A DNA stretch of 6,800 nucleotides from Oscillospiraceae bacterium (lineage in GTDB: Bacteria > Bacillota > Clostridia > Oscillospirales > Ruminococcaceae). How positions within the stretch are numbered: position 1 is the stretch's first letter; every line of letters starts with the position of its first letter. The notes beneath the pieces were generated by a model. That model ran no database searches. It worked only from the letters and a program-made list of their open reading frames with translations, and was not told where the DNA came from. The position numbers and the translations under genes were made by a program. The DNA lies in assembly GCA_003508605.1 (NCBI GenBank), contig DNUB01000129.1, forward strand, positions 1-6,800. The letters run 5' to 3'. This document shows, in pieces, positions 1 through 6,800 of the stretch.

Positions 1-3
1 TCC

Positions 4-39
4 CAAAAAGCCAAACGCAGTTCAAAAAGCCAACGCAGT
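4..39. repeat. Two tandem copies of a 17-18 nt direct repeat
   Basis: CAAAAAGCCAAACGCAGT (4-21) is followed after one base by CAAAAAGCCAACGCAGT (23-39). The copies differ only by one A in the central A-run. They lie at the window edge, so the array may continue outside. They sit about 45 bases upstream of the promoter proposed for the aldolase operon, so they could be operator half-sites, the tail of a dispersed repeat, or low-complexity duplication. Nothing in the sequence decides between these. Confidence 0.55.
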
Positions 40-83
40 AACCCCCCGCAAGGTACACTGCAGAACCTACGTCAAAAAACATA

Positions 84-112
84 TAGACAAATCACAAATA
101 AAATGTTAAAAT
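84..112 (+). promoter_or_regulatory. Probable sigma-A promoter of the aldolase-rhaB operon
   Basis: A -35-like TAGACA (84-89) and a -10-like TAAAAT (107-112) are separated by exactly 17 bp in A/T-rich DNA. Each hexamer matches the consensus at five of six positions. Transcription would start near 118-120, giving an untranslated leader of about 38 nt before the ATG at 157. No terminator-like or riboswitch-like hairpin is visible in that leader. I saw no convincing catabolite-responsive element here. Confidence 0.6.
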
Positions 113-140
113 ATAAGGAAGAATAAAAACAGCTTCTTTC

Positions 141-147
141 AAGGAGG
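141..147 (+). promoter_or_regulatory. Ribosome binding site of the class II aldolase
   Basis: AAGGAGG lies 9 nt before the ATG at 157. This strong Shine-Dalgarno match supports that start over the in-frame Met codon three codons downstream (166). Confidence 0.85.
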
Positions 148-156
148 TATACAGAA

Positions 157-837
157 ATGTCATTTATGACCGAAAACGAAGCCCGCGAAGCCATATGCGA
201 GGTAGGGCATAATCTGTGGCAATTGGGCTTTGTAGCCGCAAACGACGGAAATATTTCCGTAAAGCTGGACGAGGATGTGTTCCTTGCCACTCCCACAGGC
301 ACAAGCAAGCGCATACTCCGTCCCGAAATGCTGATTCTTGTAAACGGCAGGAACGAGGTAATTAAGGAAGCCCCCGGGTATAAGCCCTCGTCGGAGTTTA
401 AAATGCACCTTAGCTGCTATGCCGAGCGTCCCGACATAAAGGCGGTGGTTCACGCTCACCCGCCCACAGCCACGGGCTTTGCCATAGCTCATATACCCCT
501 TGACGATTATTCTATGCCCGAAGCGGTTATCTTTTTGGGCAGCGTGCCCATTGCGCCCTATGATACCCCCGGCTCGGTGGGCTTGGCGGAATCGATAAAG
601 CCCTTTTTGCAGCATCACGACACCATACTTATGGAAAATCACGGTGCGGTTTGCGTCGGCGTGGATCTTACCCAGGCCTACTACCGCATGGAAACGCTGG
701 AGCACTATGCAAAGGTTTCTTTGGTGGCAAGGCAGCTTGGCGGCGCAAATCCTTTGCCCATGGACAAGATAGAGGAGTGCGTGGAGATAGGCAGGGGCTG
801 TCCTCTCCGTCACCCCGGCTACAGAAAATATTCCTGA
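157..837 (+). CDS. fucA: Class II aldolase, FucA-type (L-fuculose/L-rhamnulose-1-phosphate aldolase)
   Basis: A 226-residue cytoplasmic enzyme of the class II aldolase/adducin family. It is predicted to cleave a 1-phosphorylated 6-deoxyketose to dihydroxyacetone phosphate and L-lactaldehyde using zinc. Visible family features are the NDGNIS loop (29-34) and TPTGTS (46-50 region) for phosphate binding, SSE with Glu80 at the catalytic acid position, HAHPP with zinc ligands His99 and His101, and ENHG with zinc ligand His162. These sit at a constant offset of about 7 from E. coli FucA (Glu73, His92, His94, His155). The length fits FucA (about 215) better than E. coli RhaD (about 274). The start has a strong ribosome site. 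The gene ends in in-frame tandem stops TGA-TAA, and rhaB begins 39 nt later, probably in the same transcript. The fold call is firm. Substrate is not: the rhaB neighbour favours L-rhamnulose-1-phosphate, while the protein type favours L-fuculose-1-phosphate, and L-ribulose-5-phosphate 4-epimerase is a less likely relative. Confidence 0.85.
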   Translation: MSFMTENEAREAICEVGHNLWQLGFVAANDGNISVKLDEDVFLATPTGTSKRILRPEMLILVNGRNEVIKEAPGYKPSSEFKMHLSCYAERPDIKAVVHAHPPTATGFAIAHIPLDDYSMPEAVIFLGSVPIAPYDTPGSVGLAESIKPFLQHHDTILMENHGAVCVGVDLTQAYYRMETLEHYAKVSLVARQLGGANPLPMDKIEECVEIGRGCPLRHPGYRKYS

Positions 838-876
838 TAATTTTAGAGATACCCTTTATCCTGAAAGGCGGAAGCT

Positions 877-2298
877 ATGAAAAAAGTTCTTATATTTGAT
901 TTCGGCGGTTCATCGGGGCGGGCACTGCTCTGCAGCTATGAAAACAAAAGCTTTATCTCAACGGAGATCCACCGCTTTGCCAACACTCCAGTAACCCTGG
1001 AGGGAAAATCCTGCTGGAACATGGATATGATATTCAAGGAGATAGACAAGGCACTTGATAAGGCGGAAAACTTCGGCTTCGACGCAGTTTCCGTCGATAC
1101 ATGGGGAGTGGATTTCGCCTTGATGAGCCATGAGGGAGAATTTGTGCAGCGGCCTGTCTGCTACCGTGACGGCAGAACCGACGGCATTCCCGAAAAGGTA
1201 TTTAAGGATATTCCGAAAATAGATTTATATATGCGTTCGGGAATTACTCAAATGCAGATAAATACCCTGTACCAGCTTGCGGCAATGCAGGAGCAGGACA
1301 GGGACAGACTTGAAAGAGCCGACAGGCTGCTTATGATGCCCGATCTTATCAATTTTCACCTTACGGGGAAAATGATAAACGAATATACCGAGGCCACCAC
1401 ATCGGGACTTATAGACCCTAAAACAAAGGATTGGGATTACGGGCTTATTGAACGGCTTGGCTTCCCCAAAAGGATTTTCGGCAAGCTGATAATGCCGGGA
1501 GAAAAAATAGGGGACTTAAAGGCGGGCTATACCAACCGTATTGTCCCCGTTTTTGCCGCACCCTCTCACGATACCGCTTCGGCGGTGCTTGCCGTGCCCT
1601 CGGAGGAGAAGAATTTTGCCTTTATAAGCTGCGGAACATGGGCTTTGTTCGGGGCGGAGCTGGAGGAGCCGGTTATTAACAAGGACGCCTTTGAAAGCGA
1701 GCTTACCAACGAGGGCGGCTACGGCGGCAGCATTACCTTTTTGAAAAACATTACGGGCACCTGGTTTTTGCAGGAGTGCAGAAAGTATTTTAACTCGGTG
1801 GGGGAGATATTTACCTTTAACGATATGGAGGCCTTTGCAAGAAGCGCACCGTCCCATATTGCAAGGATAAACCCCAACGACCCTTCCTTTTTAAAGGGCG
1901 GGAACATACCCAAAAAGGTTGCGGAATACTGCGAAAGGACAGGGCAGGCAAGACCCAAAAGCATAGCCCAGACCCTGAGAATAATTTACGAAAGCCTTGC
2001 GGAGGAATTTGCCAAAACTCTTGACGCTTTGGAAAAGATCACGGGGCGCAGCTATCCCAATGTTTATATCGTGGGCGGCGGCTCAAAGGATAAGCTGTTA
2101 TGCCAGCTTACCGCCGACGCTACCGGCAGGACGGTTATAGCGGGACCCTCCGAGGCTACGGCAATAGGAAACGCCATGAGCACGCTTATCGCTCTCGGCG
2201 AGATAGAAGATGCGGAGCATGCGAGAGCCGTTGTGCGCAGAGGAGCTGAGGTCAAAGAGTTTTTGCCCGATTTCAGCGATATGGACAGCAGGCGGTAA
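877..2298 (+). CDS. rhaB: Rhamnulokinase
   Basis: A 473-residue sugar kinase of the FGGY family, predicted to phosphorylate L-rhamnulose at C1 with ATP in the cytoplasm, the step before aldolase cleavage. The N-terminal domain opens with the phosphate-binding DFGGSSGR (8-15) and carries DTWGVDF (74-80), CYRDGRTDG (95-103) and the NEYTEATT stretch (168-175), all typical of RhaB. The C-terminal domain has HDTASA (231-236) with Asp232 at the expected catalytic base position, SCGTW (251-255), and adenosine-binding GGGSKD (400-405) followed by TADATGR and EATAIGN. Length matches the family (E. coli RhaB about 489). The ATG at 877 has a moderate ribosome site, AAAGGCGG at 864-871. It follows the aldolase by 39 nt with no terminator between, so the two are probably one operon. 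Both domains are complete, with no frameshift. Fuculokinase or xylulokinase activity is much less likely given these motifs. Confidence 0.93.
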   Translation: MKKVLIFDFGGSSGRALLCSYENKSFISTEIHRFANTPVTLEGKSCWNMDMIFKEIDKALDKAENFGFDAVSVDTWGVDFALMSHEGEFVQRPVCYRDGRTDGIPEKVFKDIPKIDLYMRSGITQMQINTLYQLAAMQEQDRDRLERADRLLMMPDLINFHLTGKMINEYTEATTSGLIDPKTKDWDYGLIERLGFPKRIFGKLIMPGEKIGDLKAGYTNRIVPVFAAPSHDTASAVLAVPSEEKNFAFISCGTWALFGAELEEPVINKDAFESELTNEGGYGGSITFLKNITGTWFLQECRKYFNSVGEIFTFNDMEAFARSAPSHIARINPNDPSFLKGGNIPKKVAEYCERTGQARPKSIAQTLRIIYESLAEEFAKTLDALEKITGRSYPNVYIVGGGSKDKLLCQLTADATGRTVIAGPSEATAIGNAMSTLIALGEIEDAEHARAVVRRGAEVKEFLPDFSDMDSRR

Positions 2299-2316
2299 AG
2301 CTGATAATTTGCATTA

Positions 2317-2507
2317 GGGCGTATCTGAAAACCAAGCAATTTTGTACAATTTCGCTAAATGCGTGGCGATTTCAAGGAAAAAAGCGGAGAAATACGAGGG
2401 TATTCAGCAGTAATCCCCTTTTAGGGGATTACCGCCTGCATTCTTTGACGCAAAAAGCGTCCGCAGTTAGCAGAAATTCGTGCAATTGCGACTTTTCAGA
2501 TAACCCA
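2317..2507. mobile_element. MITE-like ~190-bp imperfect palindrome flanked by TA
   Basis: This stretch between rhaB and its terminator has no credible gene. The left end GGGCGTATCTGAAAA and the reverse complement of the right end, GGGTTATCTGAAAAG, share TATCTGAAAA. Further in, the left arm GCAATTTTGTACAATTTCGC and the right arm read backwards, GCAATTGCACGAATTTCTGC, also align, followed by CTAAATGCG versus CTAACTGCG. The centre is a perfect 10-bp stem, GTAATCCCCT (2410-2419) with AGGGGATTAC (2423-2432), around a TTT loop; a side stem GACGC/GCGTC lies at 2447-2461. A TA dinucleotide sits five bases outside TATCTGAAAA on both sides (2315-2316 and 2508-2509), as expected for the TA target duplication of IS630/Tc1-mariner transposases. 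The MITE reading is inferred; a structured dispersed repeat or intergenic RNA hairpin is the alternative. Confidence 0.6.
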
Positions 2508-2527
2508 TAGTTTTACAGTAAAAGATT

Positions 2528-2613
2528 AAAAGCTGAAAGCCGACAGCCGCAAAAAGGCTTTGCCGATCGTCCATCCTTCGGCAAAGCCGACGCTGTCAGC
2601 CTTCGGCTTTTTT
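2528..2613. terminator. Bidirectional Rho-independent terminator between rhaB and ldh
   Basis: A long nested hairpin. The outer arms 2528-2547 and 2592-2611 pair over 20 positions with a few mismatches or G-U pairs, and the inner stem GGCTTTGCC (2556-2564) pairs perfectly with GGCAAAGCC (2580-2588). On the plus strand it ends in GCTTTTTT, which suits termination of rhaB. On the minus strand it lies 38 nt after the ldh stop and runs into GCTTTTAATCTTTT, so it can serve both convergent operons. A smaller hairpin, AGCC-TTC-GGCT, just before the T-run is an alternative terminator stem. Confidence 0.75.
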
Positions 2614-2651
2614 ATGCTTGCGGTTAACCTTCTGCTGTCCGCTGTCAGTCT

Positions 2652-4932
<2,281 letters not shown>

Positions 4933-5038
4933 TTAGAAAATACTTTTTATTTAGTGTGCTGTATTTTTTTAAAATTATGCGGTAAAAAGGGAATTTCGAA
5001 AAGGGGGAAAAAGCAAACAGGTTCAAATAATCAAAATC

Positions 5039-5068
5039 TGTATACGTCCCGCTTTTTGCCGTAAGCAA
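5039..5068 (-). promoter_or_regulatory. Weak candidate promoter for eno-ldh
   Basis: On the minus strand TTGCTT (5063-5068) and TATACA (5039-5044) are separated by 18 bp. The -35 match is poor (three of six). The whole 4915-5103 stretch is A/T-rich and offers rival -10 boxes: TATAAA at 5080-5085 with no good -35, and CATAAT around 4974-4979 with a weak TTTTCG upstream. A promoter for eno should lie here because a strong terminator stands just upstream, but which box is used cannot be settled by eye. No gene is visible in 4915-5103. Confidence 0.3.
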
Positions 5069-5103
5069 AAAAACTCTATTTTATACTGTCCCTCATAAAA
5101 AAA

Positions 5104-5133
5104 TCCGTTATCGGTACTGCAACCGATAACGGA
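5104..5133 (-). terminator. Strong Rho-independent terminator downstream of the surface protein gene
   Basis: A perfect 12-bp stem, TCCGTTATCGGT (5104-5115) with ACCGATAACGGA (5122-5133), encloses a 6-nt loop. Read on the minus strand it is followed at once by seven T residues, the classic intrinsic terminator form. It separates the surface protein gene from eno-ldh. It lies about 240 nt beyond the surface protein stop codon, which implies a long 3' untranslated region. On the plus strand the downstream sequence is ATTATTTTATT, a weaker signal, and no plus-strand gene feeds into it. Confidence 0.85.
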
Positions 5134-5371
5134 ATTATTTTATTCAAGGCGTGTTCGCATAAAGCCCGACATTCATTTTTCGGTTTATTCCACCGAAGGG
5201 GCACGATGTGAGGCACTTTAGCACTGCAGGGCGGCAATGCCGCCAAGGAATCGCCTTCAATACGAGTTTTGCCATTTGGCTGTCGTCTTAAAAGGCGGCG
5301 TCAGACAACTGACTTGTCTGTTTTAAGGATTACGCTGCACAGACAGACTCCAAATCGGCTGTCAATGCGCA
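5134..5371 (-). other. Hairpin-rich non-coding stretch: long 3' UTR or dispersed repeat
   Basis: No credible reading frame is seen. Three inverted repeats are visible. TTCGGT (5179-5184) pairs with ACCGAA (5192-5197). GGCGGC-AAT-GCCGCC (5230-5244) is a tight G/C stem. A composite hairpin pairs CTTAAAA (5287-5293) and CAGACAA (5302-5308) with TTGTCTG (5314-5320) and TTTTAAG (5321-5327), leaving an 8-nt bulge. CCATTTGGCTGTC (5272-5284) and CCAAATCGGCTGTC (5350-5363) are also similar to each other. On the minus strand the stretch lies between the surface protein stop and its terminator, so it would be transcribed. Whether it is a UTR, a small RNA or an inserted repeat is not known. Confidence 0.5.
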
Positions 5372-6703
5372 TTACTTGCGCTTTTTGCTGATGATTACCA
5401 CAGCCGCCAATGCTGCAGCCAAGGGTACAAACGCAATTGCTGCGCCGGTGGGCAAATTGCCGCTGCCGCTGCCGTTTCCGCTGCTGCTGCCGCCGGGGGT
5501 TGTGGTGGGAGCTGTTGTTGCGGAAGGATCTGCCGTTCCAGAGGATTCCGCCGTTGTTTCGGCGGGAGTCTCGGGAGGTGTTATAATAGGGTCGGAGGTT
5601 TCGGGAGTTTCGGGAAGCTTAGCTACGGAACGCTCCTCAGTCTCTCCGCAGCGGCTGCACTTGCGGCTCTCCAGACCCTCGCTGTCTACGGTAGGCTCTT
5701 TAACGGTTTCCCATTCGCCCCAATCATGACCCAAAGCGGGAATCTCTTCGGTAAATTCGCCGCCGCATGCGGAGCAAACGCCCTTCTTTACGCCGGCCTC
5801 AGTGCAGGACGCTTCCTTTTCCACAGTCCACTCGATGGTGTGCTCGATCATGTCGATCTCTCTTGTTTCCTTTTCAACGCCGCAAAGCTCGCAGACTCTT
5901 TCCTCAACACCCTTTTCGGTGCAGGTTGCGGGCTTGGTTACCTTCCATTCGCCGAATTGGTGCTCAAGCTTGGGAAGCTTTTGGGTAACGGTCTTTCCGC
6001 AGACGGTGCAAACGCCCTCCTGCTCGCCCTCTTCGGTGCAGGTGGCCTTTTTGGTTTCGGTCCACTTGTCTACCTTATGCTCGGCGGGAGCTATGTCCTC
6101 GGTTTTCACCGTTTCACCGCAGTCCTTGCAGACTGTTACGGATTTTCCGCCCTTTTCACAGTCGGTTATTTCGGTATTGGTTTCGGTATTTTTGTGGGAG
6201 CATTTTACGACACCGCCGGAAACCGTCAATTGGTCGTTAAGGCTGGTACCGTCGTCATCGTCGGCGGCGATATCCACCTCCTCCAGGGTTAATGCTCCGT
6301 TGACCTTAAGAACCTTAAAGGAAAGGCTCAGCAGCTCGGTAGCGTCTCCGCTTACTCCCTTGCTGATGGTGGTGTAGGCAAATCCCACGCTGCCCTTATC
6401 GGCTTGGGTAAGATTGATGTCTCCCATCCAGCTGTCAAGAGCGCTGCCCGCTTTTACGGAATCCGTCTGTAATTCCAGCTCGCCGGGGTCGAAGAGAAGC
6501 TTAAAGGAAGCCGAGCCTACTCCCTGCTCTCCGTTTGCGTCAAGATTGATGGATACCGAAACGGTATCTCCTACGCTTGCCGCTTCGGCTTTCGCATACA
6601 CCTTGTACGCGCTTTCTTCACTTGCGGCGAACGAGCTCAAGGACATTGCGCCCGCTGCCATTACTGCGGCGGTTATTGCCGCCGCTTTTCTGATTGCTTT
6701 CAT
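5372..6703 (-). CDS. Secreted, wall-anchored protein with cohesin-like domain and CxxC repeats
   Basis: A 443-residue surface protein. In order: a signal peptide (1 to about 26; KAIRK, a hydrophobic core, cut after SSFA or SSFAA); a beta-rich cohesin-like domain (about 33-167; opens with VGDTVSVSINLD and has FDPGELEL, GSVGFAY and LSLSFKVLK, the usual cohesin pattern); five repeats of about 39 residues (168-363) with C-x9-C-x2-C and a spaced His; a Pro/Thr/Ser linker (364-405) and Gly/Ser segment (406-415); then LPTG (417-420), a hydrophobic span (421-438) and a KKRK tail, the layout of a sortase signal. The LPTG lacks the residue between P and T of LPxTG. Start at 6703 is backed by AAGGAG 8-9 nt upstream. 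It probably acts in adhesion or display. The cohesin-like fold does not prove dockerin binding, since no dockerin or cellulosome gene is nearby. It appears to be a single-gene unit. Confidence 0.85.
   Translation of the reverse strand: MKAIRKAAAITAAVMAAGAMSLSSFAASEESAYKVYAKAEAASVGDTVSVSINLDANGEQGVGSASFKLLFDPGELELQTDSVKAGSALDSWMGDINLTQADKGSVGFAYTTISKGVSGDATELLSLSFKVLKVNGALTLEEVDIAADDDDGTSLNDQLTVSGGVVKCSHKNTETNTEITDCEKGGKSVTVCKDCGETVKTEDIAPAEHKVDKWTETKKATCTEEGEQEGVCTVCGKTVTQKLPKLEHQFGEWKVTKPATCTEKGVEERVCELCGVEKETREIDMIEHTIEWTVEKEASCTEAGVKKGVCSACGGEFTEEIPALGHDWGEWETVKEPTVDSEGLESRKCSRCGETEERSVAKLPETPETSDPIITPPETPAETTAESSGTADPSATTAPTTTPGGSSSGNGSGSGNLPTGAAIAFVPLAAALAAVVIISKKRK
5615..6202 (-). repeat. 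Five-unit CxxC/His protein repeat array in the surface protein
   Basis: Residues 168-363 form five units of about 39 residues. The first four keep C-x9-C-x2-C exactly (Cys182/192/195, 222/232/235, 261/271/274, 300/310/313), each with a His 11-12 residues before the first Cys (170, 209, 248, 288). Three have a conserved Trp between (214, 253, 292). The fifth unit has lost the first Cys (TVDSEG in place of TCTEEG) but keeps Cys349 and Cys352. One His and three Cys per unit could bind zinc or form disulfides outside the cell. Similar repeats are common in Clostridia surface proteins; their role is not established. Confidence 0.8.
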
Positions 6704-6711
6704 GTTTTTAA

Positions 6712-6717
6712 CTCCTT
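6712..6717 (-). promoter_or_regulatory. Ribosome binding site of the surface protein gene
   Basis: On the minus strand the sequence reads AAAAAGGAGTTAAAAACATG. The AAGGAG core lies 8 nt before the ATG at 6703, which fits the start that places a complete signal peptide at the N-terminus. Confidence 0.85.
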
Positions 6718-6726
6718 TTTTTTATT

Positions 6727-6752
6727 AAAGTGCTATTTTTTTAGCGCACTTT
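6727..6752. repeat. Inverted repeat in the leader of the surface protein gene
   Basis: AAAGTGC (6727-6733) pairs with GCACTTT (6746-6752), or AAAGTGCTA pairs with TAGCGCACTTT with a two-base bulge. On the minus strand the hairpin is about 10 nt upstream of the ribosome site and no T-run follows it, so it is not a terminator in that direction. On the plus strand it is followed by TTC and could act as a weak terminator, but no plus-strand gene leads into it. A role in mRNA 5' stability or translation is possible but unproven. Confidence 0.4.
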
Positions 6753-6766
6753 TTCTGATTTATGCC

Positions 6767-6784
6767 GGTGCTTATCCCAGCACC
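6767..6784. repeat. Short hairpin GGTGCT/AGCACC at window edge
   Basis: A perfect 6-bp stem with a 6-nt loop, GGTGCT-TATCCC-AGCACC. It lies in the upstream region of the surface protein gene, close to the window end. It has no T-run on either side, and no promoter hexamers with good spacing could be placed around it. It may belong to a feature that continues outside the window. Confidence 0.3.
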
Positions 6785-6800
6785 CTGCTGCCCGATACCG

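Noticed and set aside
118..156. Riboswitch or attenuator in the leader of the sugar operon
   Set aside because: The predicted leader is only about 38 nt and shows no stem-loop.
168..363. CRISPR array or other regular DNA repeat array anywhere in the window
   Set aside because: The only periodic signal is at protein level in the surface protein (5615-6202). The DNA units diverge in sequence and there are no identical repeats with unique spacers.
160..813. A 217-codon open frame on the minus strand opposite the aldolase
   Set aside because: It mirrors the aldolase gene exactly, its product has no recognisable domain, and the plus-strand frame carries full catalytic motifs and a strong ribosome site.
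2410..2432. The GTAATCCCCT/AGGGGATTAC hairpin as the rhaB terminator
   Set aside because: The stem is perfect but neither strand has a T-run after it. It is the centre of the larger palindrome, and a better terminator follows at 2528-2613.
5726..6377. Long plus-strand open frames (188 and 191 codons) opposite the surface protein
   Set aside because: They are antisense shadows of the repeat-rich coding region. Their Cys/Phe/Leu/Ser-rich translations reflect reversed repeat codons, and the minus-strand protein has a signal peptide, domains and a sorting signal.

Overview
The window looks like chromosomal DNA from a Gram-positive, fermentative gut or rumen bacterium of the Clostridia, most like Ruminococcus and its relatives in the Oscillospiraceae. 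This rests on strong AGGAGG-type ribosome sites, Rho-independent terminators, a class II aldolase plus rhamnulokinase for deoxysugar use, an L-lactate dehydrogenase, and a surface protein with a cohesin-like domain, a CxxC repeat array and a sortase-type C-terminus. The genus is inferred; no rRNA or marker phylogeny was available.

Layout. (1) 1-2298, plus strand: a sigma-A-like promoter (84-112) leads into a FucA-type class II aldolase (157-837) and rhamnulokinase rhaB (877-2298), a two-gene deoxysugar unit. No isomerase, mutarotase, transporter or regulator gene lies in the window. (2) 2315-2509: a gene-free stretch that is almost entirely a ~190-bp imperfect palindrome with matching ends and TA on both sides, best read as a MITE-like non-autonomous element. 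A bidirectional terminator (2528-2613) follows. (3) 2652-4914, minus strand: enolase (eno) followed by L-lactate dehydrogenase (ldh). The reading frames overlap by 8 nt and the ldh ribosome site lies inside the last codons of eno, so the pair is very probably co-transcribed and translationally coupled. (4) 4915-5371: a 457-bp gene-free stretch holding the eno leader, a strong minus-strand terminator, and ~240 bp of hairpin-rich sequence that is the 3' untranslated region of the next gene or a dispersed repeat. (5) 5372-6703, minus strand: a secreted, wall-anchored protein with signal peptide, cohesin-like domain, five repeats (four with C-x9-C-x2-C, the last degenerate), a Pro/Thr/Ser linker and an LPTG/hydrophobic/KKRK tail. 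Its leader runs to the window edge.

How the genes work together. Rhamnulokinase and the aldolase would convert L-rhamnulose (or a related deoxyketose) to dihydroxyacetone phosphate and L-lactaldehyde. The dihydroxyacetone phosphate enters lower glycolysis, where enolase makes phosphoenolpyruvate, and lactate dehydrogenase reoxidises NADH. The sugar operon and the eno-ldh operon are convergent and separately terminated, so the metabolic link does not imply joint regulation. The surface protein is a separate unit that may act in adhesion or protein display.

I found no clear previously undescribed system such as a defence island, CRISPR array or phage. The items most worth a second look are the palindromic element, the structured 5134-5371 region, the repeat architecture of the surface protein, and the nested eno/ldh junction.
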